From Locusta migratoria (lineage: Eukaryota; Arthropoda; Insecta; Orthoptera; Acrididae): a stretch of 64,000 nucleotides of DNA. The DNA lies in assembly GCA_026315105.1 (NCBI GenBank), contig JAOYRU010000101.1, forward strand, positions 568,001-632,000. The letters are read 5' to 3'. Below are positions 53,732-63,997 of this stretch, piece after piece. Under the pieces are notes generated by a model, which saw only the letters and a list, made by a program, of their open reading frames with translations, was not told where the DNA came from and made no database searches. The position numbers and the translations under genes are program-made. The stretch's first letter is position 1; each line of letters starts with the position of its first letter.

Positions 53732-53804
53732 GCCTGGGTAGCGCAGTAGGCAGCGCGTAAGTCTCATAATCTTAAGGTCGTGAGTTCGATCCTCACCCGG
53801 GGCA
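53732..53804 (+). tRNA. tRNA-Met-CAT: tRNA-Met(CAT), elongator
   Basis: Unit 29 copy; as unit 2. Confidence 0.95.
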
Positions 53805-54097
53805 TATTATTTAATGTAAAAGACCGCTGAACTCGCATCGTGCTTTTGATAGGGAACGATGTTGATTGTTGCTAATTTTCCACGAGTTTCCGGATGCTTC
53901 ATCTCCAAAGTGTATCGAACTCATAGCCTTCTAACATCCTCCTGGCCCTCCACATGTTGAAAAAAGCTACTTGCTTTCCTTTTAATAAGCTGCAATTTGC
54001 AGTCAACATACACAATGAGCCTCTCAAACAACGAATCACAAGTAGAGTGCACACGAATGTCCGTTGAAAGCACGCAAATATTACAAACGCATAAGAA

Positions 54098-54169
54098 TCC
54101 GGTGTGGTCTAGTGGCTAGGATACCTGGCTCTCACCTAGGAGGCCCGGGTTTGATTCCCGGTACCGGAA
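54098..54169 (+). tRNA. tRNA-Glu-CTC: tRNA-Glu(CTC)
   Basis: Unit 29 copy; as unit 2. Confidence 0.92.
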
Positions 54170-54403
54170 CGTACGTCTTTTGTGTAATTCTCGACGAGTT
54201 TTTGCCGATTTAACTGCTTTTCCTTGTCCTCTTGGAGATGAACAGAAGTCCTTCGAACGTTTTCGAGAGAAATCGACATGCTATGAAATTGTCCTGAGGA
54301 CTAAAAAGAAACCAGAATAGACGCTGCTTGCCCATAAGACCGCGCTGTCATAGAAATAAGCAGCACGATGCTTGAAAACAGCATAAGGAGCTGATACTCA
54401 CGA

Positions 54404-54477
54404 GGCCCGTTAGCTCAGTTGGTTAGAGCGTCGTGCTAATAACGCGAAGGTCGTGGGTTCGATCCCTCCACGGGCCA
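54404..54477 (+). tRNA. tRNA-Ile-AAT: tRNA-Ile(AAT)
   Basis: Unit 29 copy; as unit 2. Confidence 0.96.
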
Positions 54478-54727
54478 TTGTTATTTTTCTATTACGAAAG
54501 GAAACGTGCGTCTCGCAGCCATTTTAAGCTACCTGTCCTTAGATATAGGCCGACTTGAGAGCGTCAGCTCTCGCGTCAGTCGAGCAAAGTCGAGACAAGT
54601 CGAGACAGAGAGGCACCAGATGCTGGACCACACAGAGCGAGGAAGGAGAAATATATTGAATGAAAACCGACCGCCAACTCTACGAGCGCACACAAGACGC
54701 ACTCATCTGTAACAACAAAATGAAATT

Positions 54728-54799
54728 TGCGGTGGCCGGGAATCGAACCCGGATCAACTGCTTGGAAGGCAACTATGCTGACCATTACACCACCACCGC
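54728..54799 (-). tRNA. tRNA-Gly-TCC: tRNA-Gly(TCC)
   Basis: Unit 29 copy; as unit 2. Confidence 0.97.
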
Positions 54800-55144
54800 A
54801 CAGCACGGCGCTCTTCCGCCGCCATGTGTAGGCTTTCTGCCTGCCTCCACTGGCCGAAAGACGTCGTTGCTGTAGGGGCACTGCGAGCTAAGCGAGACCA
54901 GCCACACGCATTCGGACAGCGCCTGCACGCACCTTTCGCCTCTTTCCCAAAGTGTCATCACCGACGTCGTAGTTGTACTCACAGCTTCGCGATGAAGGGT
55001 CATTAAAAAAAAAAAAAAAAAAAAAAAAAGACGCAGTGCACGTCTCCGTTTCTGTGGCGCTTTTTTCCCAAGAATCCAATCAGTTGGGACAGGAATCAAT
55101 TTTCGCAGACGTCTTTTAGGCAGGACTCAGATGCTGAAGATGCA

Positions 55145-55215
55145 GCATCGGTAGTTTAGTGGTAGAATGCTCGCCTCCCACGCGGGCGGCCCGGGTTCTA
55201 TTCCCGGCCGATGCA
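55145..55215 (+). tRNA. tRNA-Gly-CCC: tRNA-Gly(CCC), B-box variant
   Basis: Unit 30 copy; T57 in the T loop as in unit 3. Confidence 0.92.
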
Positions 55216-55585
55216 TATTTTTCGCCGTTTTCGTGATGATGCTGCACCGAAACGTACACGTTTGAGCTGCACAAACTACAATTCTGTCCGAGGGAAAACG
55301 CGGCGAGATGAGGCAGACATGCAGAACGCAAGAGATGTTACTTGGTCGCTGGCGAGTAAATAGACGCTGATACTGTCGGCCTTCCACCATGAGATGCTAT
55401 GTCCACTTGCCCCTTGTGTGGCGTACTGTAACAACATGCAAGGGTGGTTTCCGTTGGAAAATCAGCGCTGTGCGTTAATTTACTGAGGCTCGAGAATGCA
55501 TGTAGCGGCTGACGGATTATTCACGTAGCACAAAGTTGCTAACTTGGGTTACTTAGCGACTATCAGTAATACAAACACTTCAAGT

Positions 55586-55658
55586 GCCTGGGTAGCGCAG
55601 TAGGCAGCGCGTAAGTCTCATAATCTTAAGGTCGTGAGTTCGATCCTCACCCGGGGCA
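55586..55658 (+). tRNA. tRNA-Met-CAT: tRNA-Met(CAT), elongator
   Basis: Unit 30 copy; as unit 2. Confidence 0.95.
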
Positions 55659-55951
55659 TATTATTTAATGTAAAAGACCGCTGAACTCGCATCGTGCTTT
55701 TGATAGGGAACGATGTTGATTGTTGCTAATTTTCCACGAGTTTCCGGATGCTTCATCTCCAAAGTGTATCGAACTCATAGCCTTCTAACATCCTCCTGGC
55801 CCTCCACATGTTGAAAAAAGCTACTTGCTTTCCTTTTAATAAGCTGCAATTTGCAGTCAACATACACAATGAGCCTCTCAAACAACGAATCACAAGTAGA
55901 GTGCACACGAATGTCCGTTGAAAGCACGCAAATATTACAAACGCATAAGAA

Positions 55952-56023
55952 TCCGGTGTGGTCTAGTGGCTAGGATACCTGGCTCTCACCTAGGAGGCCC
56001 GGGTTTGATTCCCGGTACCGGAA
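55952..56023 (+). tRNA. tRNA-Glu-CTC: tRNA-Glu(CTC)
   Basis: Unit 30 copy; as unit 2. Confidence 0.92.
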
Positions 56024-56257
56024 CGTACGTCTTTTGTGTAATTCTCGACGAGTTTTTGCCGATTTAACTGCTTTTCCTTGTCCTCTTGGAGATGAACAGA
56101 AGTCCTTCGAACGTTTTCGAGAGAAATCGACATGCTATGAAATTGTCCTGAGGACTAAAAAGAAACCAGAATAGACGCTGCTTGCCCATAAGACCGCGCT
56201 GTCATAGAAATAAGCAGCACGATGCTTGAAAACAGCATAAGGAGCTGATACTCACGA

Positions 56258-56331
56258 GGCCCGTTAGCTCAGTTGGTTAGAGCGTCGTGCTAATAACGCG
56301 AAGGTCGTGGGTTCGATCCCTCCACGGGCCA
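56258..56331 (+). tRNA. tRNA-Ile-AAT: tRNA-Ile(AAT)
   Basis: Unit 30 copy; as unit 2. Confidence 0.96.
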
Positions 56332-56432
56332 TTGTTATTTTTCTATTACGAAAGGAAACGTGCGTCTCGCAGCCATTTTAAGCTACCTGTCCTTAGATAT
56401 AGGCCGACTTGAGAGCGTCAGCTCTCGCGTCA

Positions 56433-56472
56433 GTCGAGACAAGTCGAGACAAGTCGAGACAAGTCGAGACAG
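56433..56472. repeat. 10-bp tandem motif, 4 copies
   Basis: Three GTCGAGACAA and a final GTCGAGACAG, the longest allele in the window. Lacks the GTCGAGCAAA form of the three-copy allele, so it expanded from the two-copy form. Confidence 0.9.
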
Positions 56473-56591
56473 AGAGGCACCAGATGCTGGACCACACAGA
56501 GCGAGGAAGGAGAAATATATTGAATGAAAACCGACCGCCAACTCTACGAGCGCACACAAGACGCACTCATCTGTAACAACAAAATGAAATT

Positions 56592-56663
56592 TGCGGTGGC
56601 CGGGAATCGAACCCGGATCAACTGCTTGGAAGGCAACTATGCTGACCATTACACCACCACCGC
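56592..56663 (-). tRNA. tRNA-Gly-TCC: tRNA-Gly(TCC)
   Basis: Unit 30 copy; as unit 2. Confidence 0.97.
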
Positions 56664-57007
56664 ACAGCACGGCGCTCTTCCGCCGCCATGTGTAGGCTTT
56701 CTGCCTGCCTCCACTGGCCGAAAGACGTCGTTGCTGTAGGGGCACTGCGAGCTAAGCGAGACCAGCCACACGCATTCGGACAGCGCCTGCACGCACCTTT
56801 CGCCTCTTTCCCAAAGTGTCATCACCGACGTCGTAGTTGTACTCACAGCTTCGCGATGAAGGGTCATTAAAAAAAAAAAAAAAAAAAAAAAAGACGCAGT
56901 GCACGTCTCCGTTTCTGTGGCGCTTTTTTCCCAAGAATCCAATCAGTTGGGACAGGAATCAATTTTCGCAGACGTCTTTTAGGCAGGACTCAGATGCTGA
57001 AGATGCA

Positions 57008-57078
57008 GCATCGGTAGTTTAGTGGTAGAATGCTCGCCTCCCACGCGGGCGGCCCGGGTTCTATTCCCGGCCGATGCA
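57008..57078 (+). tRNA. tRNA-Gly-CCC: tRNA-Gly(CCC), B-box variant
   Basis: Unit 31 copy; T57 in the T loop as in unit 3. Confidence 0.92.
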
Positions 57079-57448
57079 TATTTTTCGCCGTTTTCGTGAT
57101 GATGCTGCACCGAAACGTACACGTTTGAGCTGCACAAACTACAATTCTGTCCGAGGGAAAACGCGGCGAGATGAGGCAGACATGCAGAACGCAAGAGATG
57201 TTACTTGGTCGCTGGCGAGTAAATAGACGCTGATACTGTCGGCCTTCCACCATGAGATGCTATGTCCACTTGCCCCTTGTGTGGCGTACTGTAACAACAT
57301 GCAAGGGTGGTTTCCGTTGGAAAATCAGCGCTGTGCGTTAATTTACTGAGGCTCGAGAATGCATGTAGCGGCTGACGGATTATTCACGTAGCACAAAGTT
57401 GCTAACTTGGGTTACTTAGCGACTATCAGTAATACAAACACTTCAAGT

Positions 57449-57521
57449 GCCTGGGTAGCGCAGTAGGCAGCGCGTAAGTCTCATAATCTTAAGGTCGTGA
57501 GTTCGATCCTCACCCGGGGCA
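57449..57521 (+). tRNA. tRNA-Met-CAT: tRNA-Met(CAT), elongator
   Basis: Unit 31 copy; as unit 2. Confidence 0.95.
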
Positions 57522-57814
57522 TATTATTTAATGTAAAAGACCGCTGAACTCGCATCGTGCTTTTGATAGGGAACGATGTTGATTGTTGCTAATTTTCCAC
57601 GAGTTTCCGGATGCTTCATCTCCAAAGTGTATCGAACTCATAGCCTTCTAACATCCTCCTGGCCCTCCACATGTTGAAAAAAGCTACTTGCTTTCCTTTT
57701 AATAAGCTGCAATTTGCAGTCAACATACACAATGAGCCTCTCAAACAACGAATCACAAGTAGAGTGCACACGAATGTCCGTTGAAAGCACGCAAATATTA
57801 CAAACGCATAAGAA

Positions 57815-57886
57815 TCCGGTGTGGTCTAGTGGCTAGGATACCTGGCTCTCACCTAGGAGGCCCGGGTTTGATTCCCGGTACCGGAA
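57815..57886 (+). tRNA. tRNA-Glu-CTC: tRNA-Glu(CTC)
   Basis: Unit 31 copy; as unit 2. Confidence 0.92.
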
Positions 57887-58120
57887 CGTACGTCTTTTGT
57901 GTAATTCTCGACGAGTTTTTGCCGATTTAACTGCTTTTCCTTGTCCTCTTGGAGATGAACAGAAGTCCTTCGAACGTTTTCGAGAGAAATCGACATGCTA
58001 TGAAATTGTCCTGAGGACTAAAAAGAAACCAGAATAGACGCTGCTTGCCCATAAGACCGCGCTGTCATAGAAATAAGCAGCACGATGCTTGAAAACAGCA
58101 TAAGGAGCTGATACTCACGA

Positions 58121-58194
58121 GGCCCGTTAGCTCAGTTGGTTAGAGCGTCGTGCTAATAACGCGAAGGTCGTGGGTTCGATCCCTCCACGGGCCA
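58121..58194 (+). tRNA. tRNA-Ile-AAT: tRNA-Ile(AAT)
   Basis: Unit 31 copy; as unit 2. Confidence 0.96.
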
Positions 58195-58444
58195 TTGTTA
58201 TTTTTCTATTACGAAAGGAAACGTGCGTCTCGCAGCCATTTTAAGCTACCTGTCCTTAGATATAGGCCGACTTGAGAGCGTCAGCTCTCGCGTCAGTCGA
58301 GCAAAGTCGAGACAAGTCGAGACAGAGAGGCACCAGATGCTGGACCACACAGAGCGAGGAAGGAGAAATATATTGAATGAAAACCGACCGCCAACTCTAC
58401 GAGCGCACACAAGACGCACTCATCTGTAACAACAAAATGAAATT

Positions 58445-58516
58445 TGCGGTGGCCGGGAATCGAACCCGGATCAACTGCTTGGAAGGCAACTATGCTGACC
58501 ATTACACCACCACCGC
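58445..58516 (-). tRNA. tRNA-Gly-TCC: tRNA-Gly(TCC)
   Basis: Unit 31 copy; as unit 2. Confidence 0.97.
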
Positions 58517-58860
58517 ACAGCACGGCGCTCTTCCGCCGCCATGTGTAGGCTTTCTGCCTGCCTCCACTGGCCGAAAGACGTCGTTGCTGTAGGGGCACTG
58601 CGAGCTAAGCGAGACCAGCCACACGCATTCGGACAGCGCCTGCACGCACCTTTCGCCTCTTTCCCAAAGTGTCATCACCGACGTCGTAGTTGTACTCACA
58701 GCTTCGCGATGAAGGGTCATTAAAAAAAAAAAAAAAAAAAAAAAGACGCAGTGCACGTCTCCGTTTCTGTGGCGCTTTTTTTCCCAAGAATCCAATCAGT
58801 TGGGACAGGAATCAATTTTCGCAGACGTCTTTTAGGCAGGACTCAGATGCTGAAGATGCA

Positions 58861-58931
58861 GCATCGGTAGTTTAGTGGTAGAATGCTCGCCTCCCACGCG
58901 GGCGGCCCGGGTTCTATTCCCGGCCGATGCA
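58861..58931 (+). tRNA. tRNA-Gly-CCC: tRNA-Gly(CCC), B-box variant
   Basis: Unit 32 copy; T57 in the T loop as in unit 3. Confidence 0.92.
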
Positions 58932-59301
58932 TATTTTTCGCCGTTTTCGTGATGATGCTGCACCGAAACGTACACGTTTGAGCTGCACAAACTACAATTC
59001 TGTCCGAGGGAAAACGCGGCGAGATGAGGCAGACATGCAGAACGCAAGAGATGTTACTTGGTCGCTGGCGAGTAAATAGACGCTGATACTGTCGGCCTTC
59101 CACCATGAGATGCTATGTCCACTTGCCCCTTGTGTGGCGTACTGTAACAACATGCAAGGGTGGTTTCCGTTGGAAAATCAGCGCTGTGCGTTAATTTACT
59201 GAGGCTCGAGAATGCATGTAGCGGCTGACGGATTATTCACGTATCACAAAGTTGCTAACTTGGGTTACTTAGCGACTATCAGTAATACAAACACTTCAAG
59301 T

Positions 59302-59374
59302 GCCTGGGTAGCGCAGTAGGCAGCGCGTAAGTCTCATAATCTTAAGGTCGTGAGTTCGATCCTCACCCGGGGCA
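59302..59374 (+). tRNA. tRNA-Met-CAT: tRNA-Met(CAT), elongator
   Basis: Unit 32 copy; as unit 2. Confidence 0.95.
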
Positions 59375-59667
59375 TATTATTTAATGTAAAAGACCGCTGA
59401 ACTCGCATCGTGCTTTTGATAGGGAACGATGTTGATTGTTGCTAATTTTCCACGAGTTTCCGGATGCTTCATCTCCAAAGTGTATCGAACTCATAGCCTT
59501 CTAACATCCTCCTGGCCCTCCACATGTTGAAAAAAGCTACTTGCTTTCCTTTTAATAAGCTGCAATTTGCAGTCAACATACACAATGAGCCTCTCAAACA
59601 ACGAATCACAAGTAGAGTGCACACGAATGTCCGTTGAAAGCACGCAAATATTACAAACGCATAAGAA

Positions 59668-59739
59668 TCCGGTGTGGTCTAGTGGCTAGGATACCTGGCT
59701 CTCACCTAGGAGGCCCGGGTTTGATTCCCGGTACCGGAA
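59668..59739 (+). tRNA. tRNA-Glu-CTC: tRNA-Glu(CTC)
   Basis: Unit 32 copy; as unit 2. Confidence 0.92.
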
Positions 59740-59973
59740 CGTACGTCTTTTGTGTAATTCTCGACGAGTTTTTGCCGATTTAACTGCTTTTCCTTGTCCT
59801 CTTGGAGATGAACAGAAGTCCTTCGAACGTTTTCGAGAGAAATCGACATGCTATGAAATTGTCCTGAGGACTAAAAAGAAACCAGAATAGACGCTGCTTG
59901 CCCATAAGACCGCGCTGTCATAGAAATAAGCAGCACGATGCTTGAAAACAGCATAAGGAGCTGATACTCACGA

Positions 59974-60047
59974 GGCCCGTTAGCTCAGTTGGTTAGAGCG
60001 TCGTGCTAATAACGCGAAGGTCGTGGGTTCGATCCCTCCACGGGCCA
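59974..60047 (+). tRNA. tRNA-Ile-AAT: tRNA-Ile(AAT)
   Basis: Unit 32 copy; as unit 2. Confidence 0.96.
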
Positions 60048-60297
60048 TTGTTATTTTTCTATTACGAAAGGAAACGTGCGTCTCGCAGCCATTTTAAGCT
60101 ACCTGTCCTTAGATATAGGCCGACTTGAGAGCGTCAGCTCTCGCGTCAGTCGAGCAAAGTCGAGACAAGTCGAGACAGAGAGGCACCAGATGCTGGACCA
60201 CACAGAGCGAGGAAGGAGAAATATATTGAATGAAAACCGACCGCCAACTCTACGAGCGCACACAAGACGCACTCATCTGTAACAACAAAATGAAATT

Positions 60298-60369
60298 TGC
60301 GGTGGCCGGGAATCGAACCCGGATCAACTGCTTGGAAGGCAACTATGCTGACCATTACACCACCACCGC
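60298..60369 (-). tRNA. tRNA-Gly-TCC: tRNA-Gly(TCC)
   Basis: Unit 32 copy; as unit 2. Confidence 0.97.
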
Positions 60370-60715
60370 ACAGCACGGCGCTCTTCCGCCGCCATGTGTA
60401 GGCTTTCTGCCTGCCTCCACTGGCCGAAAGACGTCGTTGCTGTAGGGGCACTGCGAGCTAAGCGAGACCAGCCACACGCATTCGGACAGCGCCTGCACGC
60501 ACCTTTCGCCTCTTTCCCAAAGTGTCATCACCGACGTCGTAGTTGTACTCACAGCTTCGCGATGAAGGGTCATTAAAAAAAAAAAAAAAAAAAAAAAAAG
60601 ACGCAGTGCACGTCTCCGTTTCTGTGGCGCTTTTTTTCCCAAGAATCCAATCAGTTGGGACAGGAATCAATTTTCGCAGACGTCTTTTAGGCAGGACTCA
60701 GATGCTGAAGATGCA

Positions 60716-60786
60716 GCATCGGTAGTTTAGTGGTTGAATGCTCGCCTCCCACGCGGGCGGTCCGGGTTCGATTCCCGGCCGATGCA
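60716..60786 (+). tRNA. tRNA-Gly-CCC: tRNA-Gly(CCC), divergent copy
   Basis: Two changes from unit 2: GGTTGAAT for GGTAGAAT (conserved A21 of the D loop becomes T) and C to T at the end of the variable loop. The B box is the normal GGTTCGATTCC. Loss of A21 may weaken the D-arm core. Confidence 0.9.
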
Positions 60787-61156
60787 TATTTTTCGCCGTT
60801 TTCGTGATGATGCTGCACCGAAACGTACACGTTTGAGCTGCACAAACTACAATTCTGTCCGAGGGAAAACGCGGCGAGATGAGGCAGACATGCAGAACGC
60901 AAGAGATGTTACTTGGTCGCTGGCGAGTAAATAGACGCTGATACTGTCGGCCTTCCACCATGAGATGCTATGTCCACTTGCCCCTTGTGTGGCGTACTGT
61001 AACAACATGCAAGGGTGGTTTCCGTTGGAAAATCAGCGCTGTGCGTTAATTTACTGAGGCTCGAGAATGCATGTAGCGGCTGACGGATTATTCACGTAGC
61101 ACAAAGTTGCTAACTTGGGATACTTAGCGACTATCAGTAATACAAACACTTCAAGT

Positions 61157-61229
61157 GCCTGGGTAGCGCAGTAGGCAGCGCGTAAGTCTCATAATCTTAA
61201 GGTCGTGAGTTCGATCCTCACCCGGGGCA
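61157..61229 (+). tRNA. tRNA-Met-CAT: tRNA-Met(CAT), elongator
   Basis: Unit 33 copy; as unit 2. Confidence 0.95.
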
Positions 61230-61522
61230 TATTATTTAATGTAAAAGACCGCTGAACTCGCATCGTGCTTTTGATAGGGAACGATGTTGATTGTTGCTAA
61301 TTTTCCACGAGTTTCCGGATGCTTCATCTCCAAAGTGTATCGAACTCATAGCCTTCTAACATCCTCCTGGCCCTCCACATGTTGAAAAAAGCTACTTGCT
61401 TTCCTTTTAATAAGCTGCAATTTGCAGTCAACATACACAATGAGCCTCTCAAACAACGAATCACAAGTAGAGTGCACACGAATGTCCGTTGAAAGCACGC
61501 AAATATTACAAACGCATAAGAA

Positions 61523-61594
61523 TCCGGTGTGGTCTAGTGGCTAGGATACCTGGCTCTCACCTAGGAGGCCCGGGTTTGATTCCCGGTACCGGAA
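61523..61594 (+). tRNA. tRNA-Glu-CTC: tRNA-Glu(CTC)
   Basis: Unit 33 copy; as unit 2. Confidence 0.92.
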
Positions 61595-61828
61595 CGTACG
61601 TCTTTTGTGTAATTCTCGACGAGTTTTTGCCGATTTAACTGCTTTTCCTTGTCCTCTTGGAGATGAACAGAAGTCCTTCGAACGTTTTCGAGAGAAATCG
61701 ACATGCTATGAAATTGTCCTGAGGACTAAAAAGAAACCAGAATAGACGCTGCTTGCCCATAAGACCGCGCTGTCATAGAAATAAGCAGCACGATGCTTGA
61801 AAACAGCATAAGGAGCTGATACTCACGA

Positions 61829-61902
61829 GGCCCGTTAGCTCAGTTGGTTAGAGCGTCGTGCTAATAACGCGAAGGTCGTGGGTTCGATCCCTCCACGGGC
61901 CA
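61829..61902 (+). tRNA. tRNA-Ile-AAT: tRNA-Ile(AAT)
   Basis: Unit 33 copy; as unit 2. Confidence 0.96.
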
Positions 61903-62142
61903 TTGTTATTTTTCTATTACGAAAGGAAACGTGCGTCTCGCAGCCATTTTAAGCTACCTGTCCTTAGATATAGGCCGACTTGAGAGCGTCAGCTCTCGCG
62001 TCAGTCGAGACAAGTCGAGACAGAGAGGCACCAGATGCTGGACCACACAGAGCGAGGAAGGAGAAATATATTGAATGAAAACCGACCGCCAACTCTACGA
62101 GCGCACACAAGACGCACTCATCTGTAACAACAAAATGAAATT

Positions 62143-62214
62143 TGCGGTGGCCGGGAATCGAACCCGGATCAACTGCTTGGAAGGCAACTATGCTGACCAT
62201 TACACCACCACCGC
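62143..62214 (-). tRNA. tRNA-Gly-TCC: tRNA-Gly(TCC)
   Basis: Unit 33 copy; as unit 2. Confidence 0.97.
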
Positions 62215-62560
62215 ACAGCACGGCGCTCTTCCGCCGCCATGTGTAGGCTTTCTGCCTGCCTCCACTGGCCGAAAGACGTCGTTGCTGTAGGGGCACTGCG
62301 AGCTAAGCGAGACCAGCCACACGCATTCGGACAGCGCCTGCACGCACCTTTCGCCTCTTTCCCAAAGTGTCATCACCGACGTCGTAGTTGTACTCACAGC
62401 TTCGCGATGAAGGGTCATTAAAAAAAAAAAAAAAAAAAAAAAAAGACGCAGTGCACGTCTCCGTTTCTGTGGCGCTTTTTTTCCCAAGAATCCAATCAGT
62501 TGGGACAGGAATCAATTTTCGCAGACGTCTTTTAGGCAGGACTCAGATGCTGAAGATGCA

Positions 62561-62631
62561 GCATCGGTAGTTTAGTGGTAGAATGCTCGCCTCCCACGCG
62601 GGCGGCCCGGGTTCTATTCCCGGCCGATGCA
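62561..62631 (+). tRNA. tRNA-Gly-CCC: tRNA-Gly(CCC), B-box variant
   Basis: Unit 34 copy; T57 in the T loop as in unit 3. Confidence 0.92.
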
Positions 62632-63001
62632 TATTTTTCGCCGTTTTCGTGATGATGCTGCACCGAAACGTACACGTTTGAGCTGCACAAACTACAATTC
62701 TGTCCGAGGGAAAACGCGGCGAGATGAGGCAGACATGCAGAACGCAAGAGATGTTACTTGGTCGCTGGCGAGTAAATAGACGCTGATACTGTCGGCCTTC
62801 CACCATGAGATGCTATGTCCACTTGCCCCTTGTGTGGCGTACTGTAACAACATGCAAGGGTGGTTTCCGTTGGAAAATCAGCGCTGTGCGTTAATTTACT
62901 GAGGCTCGAGAATGCATGTAGCGGCTGACGGATTATTCACGTAGCACAAAGTTGCTAACTTGGGTTACTTAGCGACTATCAGTAATACAAACACTTCAAG
63001 T

Positions 63002-63074
63002 GCCTGGGTAGCGCAGTAGGCAGCGCGTAAGTCTCATAATCTTAAGGTCGTGAGTTCGATCCTCACCCGGGGCA
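63002..63074 (+). tRNA. tRNA-Met-CAT: tRNA-Met(CAT), elongator
   Basis: Unit 34 copy; as unit 2. Confidence 0.95.
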
Positions 63075-63367
63075 TATTATTTAATGTAAAAGACCGCTGA
63101 ACTCGCATCGTGCTTTTGATAGGGAACGATGTTGATTGTTGCTAATTTTCCACGAGTTTCCGGATGCTTCATCTCCAAAGTGTATCGAACTCATAGCCTT
63201 CTAACATCCTCCTGGCCCTCCACATGTTGAAAAAAGCTACTTGCTTTCCTTTTAATAAGCTGCAATTTGCAGTCAACATACACAATGAGCCTCTCAAACA
63301 ACGAATCACAAGTAGAGTGCACACGAATGTCCGTTGAAAGCACGCAAATATTACAAACGCATAAGAA

Positions 63368-63439
63368 TCCGGTGTGGTCTAGTGGCTAGGATACCTGGCT
63401 CTCACCTAGGAGGCCCGGGTTTGATTCCCGGTACCGGAA
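63368..63439 (+). tRNA. tRNA-Glu-CTC: tRNA-Glu(CTC)
   Basis: Unit 34 copy; as unit 2. Confidence 0.92.
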
Positions 63440-63673
63440 CGTACGTCTTTTGTGTAATTCTCGACGAGTTTTTGCCGATTTAACTGCTTTTCCTTGTCCT
63501 CTTGGAGATGAACAGAAGTCCTTCGAACGTTTTCGAGAGAAATCGACATGCTATGAAATTGTCCTGAGGACTAAAAAGAAACCAGAATAGACGCTGCTTG
63601 CCCATAAGACCGCGCTGTCATAGAAATAAGCAGCACGATGCTTGAAAACAGCATAAGGAGCTGATACTCACGA

Positions 63674-63747
63674 GGCCCGTTAGCTCAGTTGGTTAGAGCG
63701 TCGTGCTAATAACGCGAAGGTCGTGGGTTCGATCCCTCCACGGGCCA
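63674..63747 (+). tRNA. tRNA-Ile-AAT: tRNA-Ile(AAT)
   Basis: Unit 34 copy; as unit 2. Confidence 0.96.
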
Positions 63748-63997
63748 TTGTTATTTTTCTATTACGAAAGGAAACGTGCGTCTCGCAGCCATTTTAAGCT
63801 ACCTGTCCTTAGATATAGGCCGACTTGAGAGCGTCAGCTCTCGCGTCAGTCGAGCAAAGTCGAGACAAGTCGAGACAGAGAGGCACCAGATGCTGGACCA
63901 CACAGAGCGAGGAAGGAGAAATATATTGAATGAAAACCGACCGCCAACTCTACGAGCGCACACAAGACGCACTCATCTGTAACAACAAAATGAAATT

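Larger units (their letters stand above)
53291..55144 (+). repeat. Cassette unit 29
   Basis: Length 1,854 bp; poly(A) 55005-55029 (25 nt); three 10-bp motifs; 6-T run after the poly(A), as in units 2 and 30. Confidence 0.96.
55145..57007 (+). repeat. Cassette unit 30
   Basis: Length 1,863 bp, longest unit without a SINE; poly(A) 56869-56892 (24 nt); four 10-bp motifs; 6-T run; GGGTTAC for GGGATAC before Met (also units 31, 32 and 34); Gly(CCC) B-box variant. Confidence 0.96.
57008..58860 (+). repeat. Cassette unit 31
   Basis: Length 1,853 bp; poly(A) 58722-58744 (23 nt); three 10-bp motifs; GGGTTAC marker; Gly(CCC) B-box variant. Confidence 0.96.
58861..60715 (+). repeat. Cassette unit 32
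   Basis: Length 1,855 bp; poly(A) 60575-60599 (25 nt); three 10-bp motifs; GGGTTAC plus private CGTATCAC for CGTAGCAC; Gly(CCC) B-box variant. Confidence 0.96.
60716..62560 (+). repeat. Cassette unit 33
   Basis: Length 1,845 bp; poly(A) 62420-62444 (25 nt); two 10-bp motifs; Gly(CCC) with two private changes; lacks the GGGTTAC marker of its neighbours. Confidence 0.96.
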
